Positions 1-12,316 of a stretch of DNA of 64,000 nt are shown in pieces. The translations under genes were made by a program, and so were the position numbers. Below the pieces are notes generated by a model. That model saw only the letters and a program-made list of their open reading frames with translations, was not told the origin of the DNA and searched no databases. Positions within the stretch are counted from its first letter, which is position 1; the number at the start of each line of letters is the position of its first letter. Location: contig CM045751.1 of the NCBI GenBank assembly GCA_024760905.1, forward strand, positions 5,954,501-6,018,500, read 5' to 3'. The DNA is from Plotosus lineatus (lineage: Eukaryota; Chordata; Actinopteri; Siluriformes; Plotosidae).

Positions 1-3000
1 GGGACTACTGAGGTTGACCTGCTGAAAGCCCAGTTCGCTGTCTGCAATGCGTCTCACATCCTCTGCCTGAAATCAGACATCACCGGTTACACAGATTCGG
101 TTCAATCCCACCGTGTGTGTTTTTCTGTTATACACAGTACAGGCCAGTTTTAGATTCCACAACAATTAAATACATTTCAATCTCCTCTCTCAATTCTACA
201 TTAATTATATCAGCGATATAAAAGTGCAAAACTCTGTGCAGCGATCCCTCGCTACTTCACGCTTCAGTTCCTGCGGCTTCAGTGCATCAGGGGTTTTCAA
301 AAATATTCATCGGAAAAAAAAAAAAAAAAAAAAAAAGGAAACTAAGGAAAAATAGGGGAAAAGTGAAGGAAAATGCAGAAAAACAAGTCCAATGATGAAA
401 AAAAAAAAAAACAATGCCTACTACTTACATTTCTGTGAGGTGCTGGTCTGTACGTGTGTGTGTATTTATTTTTTATTTACATCTTATGCAGTATTTTTGA
501 ATATGTTTTGGAGACAAAGTCAGAGAGGCTAGATTGAGATGGTTTGGACATGTACAGAGGAGGGATAGTGAGTATATTGGTCGTAGGATGCTGAGGTTGG
601 AACTACCAGGCAAAAGGCCCAGAGGAAGACCAAAGAGAAGATTTATGGATGCGGTGAAGGCGGACATGAAGGTCGTTGGAGTAAGAGGAGAAGATGCAGA
701 GGATAGGGAGAGATGGAGGAAGATCATTTGCTGTGGCGACCCCTGAAGGGAACAGCCGAAAGGAAAAGAAGAAGCAGTATTTTTGAATGTTTAATTGTTA
801 TTATTAGCATGTACATATACGCCAGTCGGGGGAAGGGGGGGGGGTTGGGGGGGGGGCTCTCGATCCTACTTCGCAGAAATTCGGCATCCGTGGAGGGTCT
901 CGATCCCTATTAACTGCAAAAAGCAAAAGATCACTGTTTATCACTTATCATTTTCTGTTCCCACTTAATCCTACTTATGGTCGCAGAGAGGCTGCTGCCC
1001 ATCCCAACCGACTCCGGACGAGGCCAGAGTACACCCTGGATAGCTCGCCACGCCATCGCAGGACACAAACACGCTATGCAGCTACTCTTGTCGAAAGTCA
1101 GCAATGGTTCTTTTACATGAACCTCTCACCATAGACAGTGAGAGACATGGCCGGCCTTTGATAACCCAGTTAGCTGCACTGGAGGGACAGTGACAACCTT
1201 GTGGAGAGTGGGACTTGAACCCACAACCTTCGGAGCAGTGAAGGGATCACTGTATATATACAAAAAGTTTTAAAACCAGCAGGAAAAGACTTTAAAATTG
1301 AATGTAACGGGGAACTCGGTAATGAGGGTCGCGCCCACACACACACCTTTTTAGTTGCATATTTTGGATCTTCAGGAAGCACAAGGATGATTTTGCCATC
1401 CCAGAATTCTGAAACAACTCTTTCCTTCTTCCAGCCCTAATGACAAGAGAAAAATAAACATTCAGAAAAAGCAATGTGTTTTGGGTTTGATGTGGATATG
1501 AATGTCTTTCCTCACCACAAACTTGATGGATTCAAGGAAGTGCTGGTGGAACTGCGTGTGCTGAAAGTTGTCCTCCGGACTGTCTGTGCTGTACAACATA
1601 CCGCACGAATTGCACGTAGTGGCACCAAACTGCTTCTGACCAGCATCCTGAACAGAAGAAGGTTCTTCGTCTTACACTACACAGGTCTGCGGTATTTCTC
1701 ATTCACTCACAGTCACTTCAACTCACGATGATGAGCTGATCATCTTTGCTCTGCTTCCTCAGCTCCTTCTTCCTCCTGGAGCGCCTCTCCTTAACCAAAC
1801 GAGGTGTACCAGCAGATGGAGTGCTGCAGTCCAAAGGCGAAGTCAGGCGCCGCTTCGTCTGAGACCTAAAACAGGAAAAGAAAAAAAAAAAAACTCACAG
1901 TATTATCCAATAATAATAATAATAATAATACACAATATCAATAGTTATAATAACATGAACATTAACTTGAAGGTACACTGTAAAACCTGTTGGTTTTTAT
2001 GTGTTTCCAGAGAAACGACCTCTTCCTGAAACCATGATCATTCGCACAATATTAGTCCTCCCATCATGTGTCACAATTAGTGGGACACGACTGAAACTGC
2101 TCTTACATAATTCTAATTCAACTATACCCCTATATACCCCAACTATATCCCTCGCTACTTCGCGCTTCGATTCATGCGGCTTCAGTGCATTGCGTTTTAA
2201 AAAGAAAAAAAAAATAAATAAATAAATAAAAAATATTCATCGAATTAAAAAATAAGGAAATTAAGGAAAAATAGGGGAAAACGTTAAGGAAAATGCCACA
2301 AAAACAAGGAAAATTATGCAAAAAAAAAAAACCCTAAACAAAATAAAAAAACCCAAAATCTCCCATCAATCAGTGCGTGCACTGATGTATGTGTGTCATC
2401 TTCTTCTCATGCAATACCATCTGTTTGTGTTTATTTACACATTCTTATGCATTACTTTTTAATGTTTAATTGTTATTATATGCCTTTATAGCATTGAATT
2501 TATGTATATTGTACACATATACATATACGTCAGTCAGGGGGGGTTGGGTGTGGGGGGGTGATCATGTTTCGTGGATGTCGATGGTCACGTGGGGATCTTG
2601 GTCCCAATTAAGCGGGTAAAGTGAGGGATCCCTGTATATATAATGTTTAATTTTTCACCTTTTGGAGCCGAAGATGGGGTACATGGCTGATGTTTCTGAA
2701 AAGATAAAAACAGATCAAGTCATTATCATTTAAATTAAAACACTGTGTGTTTGTTCTGTTTATTTATTTTGAAACGGGTGGAACACACCATGATCGGAAC
2801 AGCTGCTGTTACTTGAGGTGCCGATTTCACTGATGTCTAACACTGGGTCTGAACCAGGATCCACAGATGTGTCCTAGAAAATATTTTTAAAAATTCAGTT
2901 ATATTCATTTCAACTTAATAATTTTATGTGTATTGTCACATAATGTAAATTGTCACAAAGCAGGACAAAAGTATAGCCTCAGTTAAGTATTCTGTACATG

Positions 3001-4807
3001 TGATTTTATACTTTTCTCTCATGTTTGTTTTGATGCACGACGGATCTGATTTGTTAGTTTAATATCTGTATACTGTTATCATTGCGATTAACTTGTCTTA
3101 TTTGAATCGGAGGATTTTCTTCCTTGCAATTTTGTAGACACTCAGGAGTGAAATGGCCGTTTGAGCAGGCAAAGGCTAAAATATGTTTTAGCCTTTGCCT
3201 GCTCAAACGGATAAAACATATTTTAGCAGATTACAAACTTAAAAATTTAAATATAAACAAGCTGATAATGAAAATATACATATGTGAGCATAACAGGAGA
3301 GTTTGGAAGGCCTTGTCTTTCATTTAACTTTTAAGAAAAATTCACTGAACACAAACTATTTGCTATGAAACCAAAATGCACTGAACCAGCAGAGATGCTT
3401 GGTTGTTGCCGGTACTTAAAGCATCTATCTGGCACCGTGCTTAGCAACAGTTTCATAAACTAAACAAATAATAAAGAAATTAAGAATGCAAATCAGGGTT
3501 CACCTGGGCCAGATTTTATCAGATATCTTGTTGTCCTTTTTTTTGGGGTGTGGGGGGGCAACACTACACTGTCTCAAAGCTCCAATACAGAATCAAGTTG
3601 CTTTTTCCAAAATACAGACTCCAATGTCTGCGCAGTGTTCGACTTACCCAGTGATCAGTGTTTGACTGTAAGCACTTGACTGGTGAATGAGGTTTCCTGG
3701 TCATGACCGTGTTAATCTCAGTGGTCTGTGAGAGACTATTTGAGCTCAAGGGCTGAGGATGTGGTGCCAGTTCTGTATCCTCAGATGCCCCACCGTTCCC
3801 AGGTTTAGGTAGCAGCTGAGGGTTGGGTTTAGATTTTTGAAGAAAAACAGCCTGACGCACTGGAGAGCGAGCTCGCTGCGCTGGAGCTGTGGCCTTTTCT
3901 GTTGCAGGTTTCCCAGAGGAGGTCTGTTTGGACTTTGGTTTCAGTGCGTTCGGCTTGTACATGGACACGGATTTTGTTCCGCTGCAAAAGAAAGCAGCGC
4001 TAACAACAATCCTCGGCTTGGTTTTGGATTTCAAACGACCGAACGTAATCATGGGCTGTTTCTTCACTTCCACTGTGTTTGTGGATGAATCTGGATTCGT
4101 GCGTTGACTGGTTTCAGGTACAAAGTAGCCCTTGAGATTGGATTTCTGAGATCTCACTTTCTTCTTTTTCGGCTTTTTGGTTACGACGTTTCCTCCTGAT
4201 GACAGAGGAGCGCTCGGCTGGTCTTGGTTTGATGGAGGTGACTTAGTTTCATTGAGCACCTTCCTTTCGAGCGGTGTGAGGTAAAGAGGTTTCTGCTTGC
4301 TGTAAAATGACCCTACTTGGACGGAAGCTTTGAGAGGAGATGCCCTTGTAGGACGAGATTCTAATTTGGAGGCAAGTGGCTTCTTTCTAGGTGTACTTGG
4401 AGAGCGTGATGGCGAACATATTCTTTCAGGAGAATTCATCAGAGACGGGGAGTTCTCCTTCAGCCGAGCAGAAATTCTCCGCGAGGAACTCTCATGTCTT
4501 AATGCTTTCTTCTTTGCCGGATTACTGTGAGAGGAATTACACAACTTTATCAAGAGCAGGGGAAAATATATTTAGAGTGCCTGAAAAATCAGAAACCAAT
4601 TTTTAAAAAATAAACAAATACACATACTTAATACTGCATGTATAATTTACGTAATATTTAAGACATTTCTACATGTTTTGTCAGCTACTGTATCACATTC
4701 TTCATTGGTTTGTGAGTTTTTGGGCACCATGTAAAACACAGTACACACCTTTCAGCACTTGGAGAACACAGCTTTCTCTTCTTTGATGTGCCACTTGACA
4801 TTTTCAT
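1..4807 (-). CDS. esco2: esco2, N-acetyltransferase ESCO2 (5' part, 495 codons)
   Basis: ESCO2 acetylates the cohesin subunit SMC3 during S phase to establish sister-chromatid cohesion. Coding exons on the minus strand are 4749-4807, 3648-4524, 2789-2873, 2659-2695, 1727-1865, 1516-1647, 1347-1436 and 1-66. All junctions are GT-AG and all phases agree. The N-terminal half is basic, Ser/Pro-rich and probably disordered. Residues ~91-112 (SFYSKQ...[10 protein letters not shown]) and ~191-201 (SAAFF) match conserved vertebrate ESCO2 boxes that I recall as replisome-binding (MCM/PCNA). Residues ~400-443 hold the CCHH finger (C411, C414, H429, H433) after the family-typical [21 protein letters not shown] and SELGFQQV then open the GNAT region, and the catalytic core continues beyond base 1. 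The start is the first ATG of the spliced message ([10 protein letters not shown]). The open frame past 3648 towards 3564 is intron read-through. Confidence 0.95.
239..936. mobile_element. Tigger/pogo-like MITE with nested LINE fragment
   Basis: The ends are CAGCGATCCCTCGCT and the degenerate inverse ending in GATCACTG. The interior (AAGGAAAATAGGGGAAAA and neighbouring AT-rich sequence) recurs in five other copies in this window. A LINE 3' fragment at about 505-775 interrupts it. The element lies in the esco2 intron before the last exon in the window. The superfamily is inferred from the TIR style only. Confidence 0.65.
505..775 (+). mobile_element. LINE reverse-transcriptase 3' fragment ([18 protein letters not shown] type)
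   Basis: The translation contains [15 protein letters not shown], then [13 protein letters not shown] and CGDP, the C-terminal tail of a common fish non-LTR retrotransposon ORF. Only the last ~80 codons are present, and it ends in the short tail GGAACAGCCGAAAGG. Related pieces occur at 14.1, 25.1, 44.0, 48.3 and 50.7 kb. The clade (RTE-like?) is uncertain. Confidence 0.75.
953..1245 (-). mobile_element. tRNA-derived SINE, family A, inverted
   Basis: Read on the minus strand it runs from a degenerate tRNA-like head (GTTGTGGGTTCAAGTCCCAC, B-box-like) through the body GGCCGGCCATGTCTCTCACT to a tail near TAAGTGGGAACAGAAAATG. It lies in an esco2 intron. Family A means the head type TGGTGGCCTGGTGGTAAAGG plus this body and tail, and it is the commonest repeat in the window. 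Confidence 0.8.
2146..2634. mobile_element. Tigger/pogo-like MITE, esco2 intron
   Basis: The left end has ATCCCTCGCTACTTCGCG and the right end AGTGAGGGATCCCTG. The AT-rich interior carries TGTTTAATTGTTATTAT, as in the copies at 11.2, 48.4, 60.8 and 61.5 kb. No transposase is present. Confidence 0.75.
3157..3210. repeat. Perfect 25-bp inverted repeat with 4-nt loop
   Basis: The left arm 3157-3181 and right arm 3186-3210 are exact reverse complements (left arm begins CCGTTTGAGCAGGC). The loop is TATG. The hairpin lies in the esco2 intron between the 877-bp exon and the 85-bp exon. The bases just after the right arm partly repeat the loop-proximal sequence (AAAACATATTTTAGC). Confidence 0.9.
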
Positions 4808-4824
4808 GTTGCCTAAAACCAGAA

Positions 4825-6508
4825 ATGGAAAAACCCCACTGTGATTTCAACTGCCATTAAAAGCACTATTATAATGGAACAACCCAATATTTAAGGCTTA
4901 TTTTCAGGACCACATTAAATACAACAACCACAACAACATCTGGCCTTGTAGCTTTGAAGACACATTCACATGACAAATGTTCAGTCAGAGAAACCAATTT
5001 ATAATGCAGCACTCCACACAATAAAGCCACGTGTGTGAAAGATTCAAAGCAGTTCAGGATGCAAGGTTTATATTATATACTTACTCTAATAAACATCTGT
5101 GTCCCACAGGGAATGATGTGACATGATATAATGTCATAAAGTATGAACAAGATGGACTGGAATGCACTCCAGACAGATTTCCAAAACGTTTAAGGGTTGA
5201 TAGTGAAGATTTATCTGTAGACAGGATGCATGCAGGGGAGGAAAAAAACCCGAACAACTTTGTTTGAACCTCCTGGTTGACCAACTACACTGTAGGTCTG
5301 CTGCAGATGTTTCTGGTATGATGTGAAAAAGTTAAGTTTTATGATGGGTCGCATGTTACACTTTTGATTGTGCTCTTTAGAGTTTGATGCATGGATCTTT
5401 TATTGGAGATTTTGGCAATGGTGGCTCAGTGGATAAGACTCTGAAGTACTAATCAGAAGGTTGAGGGTTCAAGGGGGCACCAAGTTGCCATTGCTGGGCA
5501 CTAAAACTTTATCTGCTCAGTGATAAATGAGAAAATTGTCAGTCACTCTGGATAAGGCATTTGTGAGAACAAATGCTGTGAATGTAAATAATTTTGATAA
5601 CCTGTTTAGGGTGAGAATGAAGGTGTTGTGGGTTGTTGGGTGATCTGAAGAGGTACACTATAAAATGTATGTATGTACTGTATATTGAAGTAAAGAAATA
5701 ATACTACACTTTGTGCTTGTCTGCATCTTTTCCAAGAACACAACAAGAAGTAATAGTGGAAATCTGAAGCACTGCAAAAGAACTCGACAAATGTCTCGTT
5801 AAATCCTTGAAAAGAGAAAAACATACCAAGTCTCCACAGAGTTTTCTCATTAGCAAAACTGCTGTAATTTAAATATGCAGAAAGGTATCTTCACAGATAT
5901 GGTGTTAATTTTTTTTTTTCAAACATCATAGTTATATTTGGTGACCATGACCATTTGTCATGTTCCTAGCTAGTTTACGTCATAGATCTCAGAGTCTCTT
6001 GATCTTGATCTTGATAGGTTAGGTGATACGTCGCAAGGACATTAATTCACCGCGCAAGTGTCAAGCTGATTAGCAGGACCCCCTTACTATTTCAGCAAAA
6101 GATTTAGCTGGCTCCTTAGCTGCTGATATGGTGTTGATCAGGTCTGGTGGGAGCGAGTTCCAGTCTTTAATGGTGTCTCACACCTAATGCTAAGCTAATT
6201 AAAGTTGTACATCGCACCACAACATTCACTTATTTTCTGTTGTCTTACGACATCAATTCAACACTAAATCTATTTTAAAAAGCTCCAAATATAAAATGTG
6301 GAAGTATGTATTTCCCGCTTTAGATGTCAGTTTAATACGTTGCTGATTCTGAGGTAAAATGTTTAACAAGCGAGAGGAGGGAGATGTAATGCGCGCGCAA
6401 ATAACAACAGCAGTCAGCTGTAAAAGGATGTTAAAAATCAAATAAATAAATCAAGTAAAAGGTTAAAAATGGGTAAAGTAATAACTATAATTAATGTATT
6501 GATTCATT
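4825..6508. other. esco2 first intron, mostly unremarkable
   Basis: This is the interval between the coding exon with the ATG and the inferred 5' UTR exon. Apart from a SINE at 5412-5592 it is AT-rich single-copy-looking sequence. I see no exon, RNA gene or further repeat that I can support. Confidence 0.5.
5412..5592 (+). mobile_element. tRNA-derived SINE, family C
   Basis: The head GGTGGCTCAGTGGATAAGAC with a GGTTGAGGGTTCAA B-box-like segment is followed by a tail CACTCTGGATAAGGC and AATGTAAAT. This tail is a different type from the GATTAAGCGGTTACAG repeats and is common in fish genomes. Confidence 0.75.
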
Positions 6509-6514
6509 ACTTAC

Positions 6515-6640
6515 TCTGGTTTCCGGCTTAAAAATCTGTAGGACAGTAATACTGTTCTCTATATCGCGCGCCCTGACAATCCAACCTTTTGAACTGTGCG
6601 CCAAACACAGCTTTTGCGTAACACACGACTTCCGGCTTGT
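6515..6640 (-). promoter_or_regulatory. esco2: esco2 promoter and probable 5' UTR exon
   Basis: A consensus GTAAGT donor lies on the minus strand at 6509-6514, and a CpG-containing stretch follows to about 6640. An ETS-type site (ACTTCCGG on plus, CCGGAAGT on minus) sits at 6628-6635. Spliced to the acceptor at 4813-4814, the leader joins the exon holding the esco2 ATG at 4807. I see no upstream ATG in the inferred leader. The transcription start itself is inferred. Confidence 0.55.
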
Positions 6641-6979
6641 TTTGCAATGATGATTACAGAATAAAAGTCCCACACGTAGTATGATGATGATTTTATTTGA
6701 TTTCAACGTTTTGCAATTAATACTCATACTGTAAATATAGTGAAATATATTAAGTCAATAACAATTTATACCCTAAAATAGTTTATAATTTTGAGTTTCT
6801 TAAAAGGCATAAAAAGTAGAAATTATTTGTACAATGCACACGCCAATAATAAGTAAAGTAAACTGATAAATTGTTTGCATTACTGATATGTAATGAGGTA
6901 TTCCAGTGTAGAAAACCAAATAAAGTATGAAGTATAAGAAAATTAAATAAAAAGACTAGATAAAACAAGTGCACATAAT

Positions 6980-6998
6980 CTATCTATCTATCTATACA

Positions 6999-7057
<59 letters not shown>
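6980..7057. repeat. (TCTA)n then (AT)n microsatellite
   Basis: About four TCTA units are followed by roughly 29 AT dinucleotides. It lies in the intergenic gap between the divergent esco2 and ccdc25 promoters. Confidence 0.95.
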
Positions 7058-7061
<4 letters not shown>

Positions 7062-7399
7062 GCACAATCTGCACAGATAGATAACAGCACATTTGTAAGA
7101 AATAGAAAGTAATATATTTTGTTCAAGATGTGTATTTTTTAAATATCCAAAATCTCCAGTGCTATGTGTCGTCCTGTATGTTCACTCTTTTTTTTCTTTT
7201 ACCGCTTTTAATGTTTTATTATTTTTATTCAGTACTTGATTTTAATTGTGCATCACTTTGGCTGTGTACTCTGTGTCAAATAAAGTTGAATAAAACACTA
7301 AATTTAAAAAAGACTGCATTGTCTGTGTCGTCAAATAACGGTGAGATTTTGAAACATCAAGGATAATGGAATAAATATTTTAGAATTTCGCAGTGTGGT

Positions 7400-7573
7400 G
7401 GCGGAAATGACTTTTTTTCTATTCACAGCTGATGGTTCTTGACTTCCGGTGTTAGTTTTGTCAGTGCTTTTCGCGTGTTAGTTGCTCTGTAATGTTGAAC
7501 GCAAGCATTTACTGTATATTTTCACGTCTGTTTCTTCTTTAATCTGAGCTGTGTTTTCTTCAAGCGTGGAAAC
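7400..7573 (+). promoter_or_regulatory. ccdc25: ccdc25 promoter/5' UTR
   Basis: This is the 170 bp upstream of the ccdc25 ATG. It contains an ETS-type ACTTCCGG at 7442-7449, the mirror of the site in front of esco2 800 bp away, and no TATA box. The arrangement fits a head-to-head housekeeping pair. The transcription start is not visible. Confidence 0.45.
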
Positions 7574-10500
7574 ATGGTTTTCTACTTCACAAGTGCCGGT
7601 GAGTGCGATTTTATTGTTGAACAGAAAGCTGGTCGGACCACGATGTGATATAGTTTATATTTTCCCACTCGTTTTCGGATGAATCCCGCCTCCTGTGTAA
7701 TGATTTGTTAACGTTCGCCGGTAATGTGTGTTTCGATTGGCTAATAACACTGTACTGCTGTTGTACAGCTGAAAAGCGTGAATTCGTAACCAGTCAGAAC
7801 GGAGGAGGCGAAACTTCTCGGAATATGGGTAGGGATAAGTAACGTGGTGGTAAAAAACTGTTAACATTGAAACCCGAAGAAGTAGATTGATTGATTTTGG
7901 ATTTAATACACACACTATTTATAGAATTGTTATATTGTATAAAATATAATTAAATCAGATGTACATGATAATAACTAAAATATTACCAGACGTAAACAAA
8001 TATGTCTGGTTTTCAATAATAACACACATAGGGTTGTGCTGTCATAGGAAAATAATCAGTAACATTGTCATCATCTTCTTCCGCTTAATTTGGGGTCGGG
8101 TCATGTGAGCAGCAGCCTAAGCAATAAGGTCCAGAGGTCACTCTACTCAGACACTTCCTCCAGCAATTCTAGGGAGACACCGAGGCGTCCCCAGACCAGC
8201 CAAGCGACATAATTCCTCCAGTGTTTTATGGGTTTATCCCGGGGTCCTTTCCCAGATGGTCATGCCTGAAACACCACATCAGGGATTCGTTCTACCCGGA
8301 TGCCTGAGCCACCTCAACTGGTTCCTTTCAATGTGGAGTCGCAGCGATTCTACTGAGTTCCTGTGTCTTGCCTTATCTCTAATAGACAGCCCTGCCACCC
8401 GGCGAAGGAAGGTCATTTCAACCACTTGTGGATACGATCTTGTACCTTCAGTCACTATCCAAAGCTTGTGATCATAGCTGAGGGTTGGAACGTATATTGA
8501 CTGGTAAATTGGCAGTTTTGCATTGCCGCTCGGCTCCCTCTTCACCCTGACGGACCAGTACAAGCTCTGCTTTACAGCAGAGGCGACACCGAACCGTGCC
8601 CTTGGACTTGGAGGTGCTGATTCTCATCCTGGCTGCTTCACACTGGGCTGCAAATCGCTCCGATGAGCGATGGAGGTCCCAGATTGATGAAGCCAAAAGT
8701 ACATCATTTGCAAAATCAGAACAGCCTTGGAGGCCTCCAACCCTCACAGGAAATTAATTCGGCCTATTGTTACCAATGCGGGCCAGGCTCTGGTTCTGAT
8801 GATGCAGAGACGTAATGGCCCGTAGCAACGCATCTAGTAAACTGTACTTCCAGAGCACGCCCCACAAGATAGCATGAGGGACATGGTCGAAAGCCTTCCC
8901 CAAATCCATTAAACATATGTGGACAGATTGGGCAAACTGCCATCGCCCCCTCCAGGATCCTGTAGAGCATACAAACTTGGTCGAGAGTGCAGTGGCCAGG
9001 ATGAAAGCCACATTGTTCAGCCTGAATCCGAGGTTCAACCATCGATGGGATCCTCCTGTCCAGTACCCCTGCATAGACTTTCCTGGGTTGGCTGAGGAGT
9101 GTGATTGCATGATAATTGGAACACACCCTTCGGTTCCCTTTTTAAAAAGAGGGACTAACCACCCCGGTTTGTCAATCCAGATGTAAAGCCCCTCACCGAT
9201 GACCTACCCAAACCCTCTGGGTCTCCTTCCCCCATGGAGGGCTGTTGGTGGGATTGAGGAGGTCCATGACTTATTCTTTCTTCTGTTAACCAGTAACAGG
9301 GTGGTATCATGAATCCTGAGAAAAAGCATTCACACATGATTATGTTCTCAACACTGCATGTACTGTATAGTTTTCTTCCCCGAATATTCGCGTGAGGGTT
9401 TCAGTAAAGCTGTGCTACAGTGAATATTTAACCAGCCAAGGAAGGTTCATGGCTTCTACTGAACAGCTTTTTAAAAATTATTTGCTTTGCAGTTGTCACA
9501 CCATCTTATACTATCTACATGGGAAAAGACAAGTATGAAAGTAAGTACACAATCTCTCACCTGAACTTTTGTGTTCTTATATCTGATTGCACTGAAATCG
9601 CAATAAGTTTATTTTCTCAACAGATGAAGATCTCATAAAATACGGATGGCCTGAGGATATCTGGTAAGCAAACCACAAGATTCTCAAGAACCTTGATGCA
9701 CGTGTTGTTGCTTTTCCTGTTGTTCTGTCTGTGATTTCTCAGACGTCAATAATTCTGGAATTGATCTCAGTGTTACCCAGAAGTTTCTGTCACAGTCCAC
9801 GGTGTAATTTTATATTTTTATTTATTTTTTTGTATTTCAGGTTTCATGTGGATAAACTGTCATCTGCACACGTCTACCTGAGGATGCCCAAGGTAACGTT
9901 TTTATTTCTATAAATATCCAAAAATCTCTTTTGGGTCTTGACTGAATAGTATTTTAATTAAAGTCGTTTTCGCATAAAAGGGAACGACGATCGATGACAT
10001 ACCCAAAGAGGTCCTGATCGACTGTGCACAGCTTGTAAAGAACAACAGCATTCAAGGTCAGCACTTATTCTAATGATGATCTTCAACAATAACCTCTGAG
10101 TGATGTCATTCCAATTCTCTGATTTGGTTCAACTGCCACTATTAGTACAGGTATACCTCGGCTTACATCGTTAATTGGTTCCAGAAGAGACGATGTGAGT
10201 CGAAAACGGCTTAAATCGAATTAGCTTGTCTCTAGGCTAGGCTAGGCTAGGTTTATGTAAAAGAACCATTGCTGACTTTCGACAAGAGTCGCTGCAAAGC
10301 CATCAGCGTGTCACCCTACGATGGCCTGGCGAGCTGTCCAGGGTGTACTCTGCCCTCGCCCGGAGTCGGCTGGGATGGGCACCAGCCTCCCCGTGACTCT
10401 AATCAGGATTAAGCAGTTACAGAAAATGAACTGAAGAAAGACTGATATTTTTGTATGTTGTCTTTAACTCCATGACGGCTTTGTCTCTGACAGGCTGCAA

Positions 10501-12316
10501 AATGAACAACATCAATGTTGTTTACACACCATGGGGCAACCTGAAGAAAACCGGTGACATGGACGTGGGTCAGATCGGCTTTCACCGCCAAAAAGAGGTA
10601 ACAAGGATATGATGGAAAAGTGAGCTCATGCAATTAATGTTGGTGAACAACCAAGACACGACACTGTGATATAAAACAATGGAATTATAGCAGCCACCGT
10701 CCAGATCCAGTTCTTTAATGGTGTGTGACTTTATGGTAAGGAAGTATTAAGGAGGAGCGAGTATAATTATTACTGAAGAATGTCATGTGATAAACAGGTC
10801 AGGACTGTGGCGGTAGAAAAGAAAATCAACGAAATTATCAATCGGTTGGAGAAGACCAAAGAGGAGAAGTACCCCGATCTCGCAGCGGATAAAGAGTCTC
10901 GAGACAGAGAGGACCGAAATGAGAAAAAGGCCCAGATTCAGGAGATGAAGAAAAGGGAAAAGGAAGAAATGAAAAGGAAAAAGGAGCAAGAGGAGCTGAG
11001 GTACTGTAAAGATCAGCCCTGTGTTCTGTTTTAATGATGCGTAACGAAGTGTGCAGCGTCTGTGTGTTTCTTTTCCAGGAATTATACATCACTTATGAAG
11101 AGCGAAAACATGACCACTAATGAGGTGAGGACCTTGACTTTTTTCCTTTTGATTTGCAACCTCTTTGTTCATATTTAATATTCAGATTTATGATCATTAC
11201 AGGGATTCCTCACTTTCCGCGGTTAATTGGGACCAAGATCCCCATGCGATCACCAAATTCCGCAAAGTAGGATCACCCCCCCCCCCCACCCCCCCACCCA
11301 CCCCCCGGACGGACATATACGTACACGTACATGTGTATATAATATCAATAAATACATATCCAGTGCTATAAATGCTTATAATAACAATTCAACATTCAAA
11401 AACAATGAATAAGATGTAAATACACACACACATACAGACGCGCGTGCACTCAGATGTGCACCTCACAACAATGTAAGTAGTTTTGATGGGAGGTTTTGGG
11501 TTGTTTTTTGTTTTTTTTTTGTTTTTTTTTGCATAATTGGCCTTATTTTTTGCAGTATTTTCCTTAACTTTTCCCCTATTTTTACTGAATTTACTTATTT
11601 TTTAATTCGATTAATATTTAAAATAAAAAAATAGAGACTATCATTATGAAAGTCAGAAGTATCCACATCAGCTGGTTCAAGCTGCCAGGAAGTACGTAGT
11701 AACTCGGTTAATCACTCTTTACAATCGTGGTGAGCAGAAAAGCATCGCAGAATAAACAGAACATGAAACATTTGTTACTCATCCAAACTGGACAATTGAA
11801 GGTTTTTTAAAAAAAAAAAAACGAAAAACAAAAAACACACTCATCTGGTCTTCGGATGTTCAGTCTGGGTGAGTTTGTGCGATGACCTCGGATTCTTCAT
11901 CTGGGCCGATGTACTAATAATATTCTGTTGAGTGCAGGATTTCAGTAGTTATATTTTATACGATGATCAAATATGCGATGGGTATGATGACTCCATGGTT
12001 GGCGCAGTCTCCTTACAGCACGAGGGTTTGGAGCTCGATCTCAGCCTCGGGCCTTTCTGAGCTCAGCCGAGTGGAATTTACATTTAGTTTCCTTTTACAG
12101 TCCAAATACATGCACGTTTGGTGAACTTTCCGCTCGAAATTGCCCTACAATAATCTAACAGGCTGTTCAGGATGTACTCGACCGCTGGGAATGCCTGCAG
12201 CTTTGGCCACACCCCGGGTGGATGGACGTATTAACAACAATATGAGTGACATGTAACACCTAACCTTTTATTTTTGTTTGTTACAGGATGGTAATGATTC
12301 TGATGATTTTATGTAA
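7574..12316 (+). CDS. ccdc25: ccdc25, coiled-coil domain-containing protein 25 (complete)
   Basis: The nine coding exons are 7574-7598, 9493-9540, 9624-9663, 9841-9892, 9981-10056, 10494-10597, 10798-11000, 11079-11124 and 12287-12316. They total 624 bp, giving 207 residues plus TAA; I recall 208 residues for human CCDC25. All junctions are GT-AG and phases match. The N-terminal part, from MVFYFTSA through [31 protein letters not shown] and [13 protein letters not shown], is the NFACT-R-type (DUF814) domain. Residues ~115-185 form a highly charged coiled coil ([19 protein letters not shown]). The acidic end is DGNDSDDFM. Human CCDC25 is reported as a sensor of extracellular-trap DNA. The start is fixed by conservation of MVFYFTS and the first in-frame ATG. 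Confidence 0.97.
8080..9320 (-). pseudogene. Decayed LINE reverse transcriptase (3' half) in ccdc25 intron 1
   Basis: Minus-strand frames carry [32 protein letters not shown], the motif-A-like [13 protein letters not shown], and LLRAITSL, in overlapping frames that show frameshifts. The catalytic FADD box appears as [10 protein letters not shown], so one Asp is lost. Further on are ECEAAGMRIS-like ([11 protein letters not shown]), [17 protein letters not shown] and NQLRWLRH. It ends near 8080 with the 3' sequence CTTAGGCTGCTGCTCACATG. A relative lies at 35.2-36.4 kb. It is inactive. Confidence 0.85.
10250..10438 (+). mobile_element. SINE family A, 5'-truncated, in ccdc25 intron 5
   Basis: Only the body and tail are present, from TAAAAGAACCATTGCTGACT to AAGCAGTTACAGAAAATGAA. 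Just upstream (10152-10230) is one end of a mariner-like MITE (GGTATACCTCGGCTTACATC). Confidence 0.8.
11200..11625. mobile_element. Tigger/pogo-like MITE, inverted, one end missing, ccdc25 intron 8
   Basis: It starts CAGGGATTCCTCACTTTCCG and runs through the AT-rich interior in the opposite orientation to the 2.1 kb copy. The distal TIR is not recognisable. Confidence 0.7.

Noticed and set aside
3564..3647. C-terminal tail of the 329-residue minus-strand frame ([14 protein letters not shown] and onward).
   Set aside because: It is intron read-through past the GTAAGT donor at 3642-3647; the spliced frame continues into [13 protein letters not shown].
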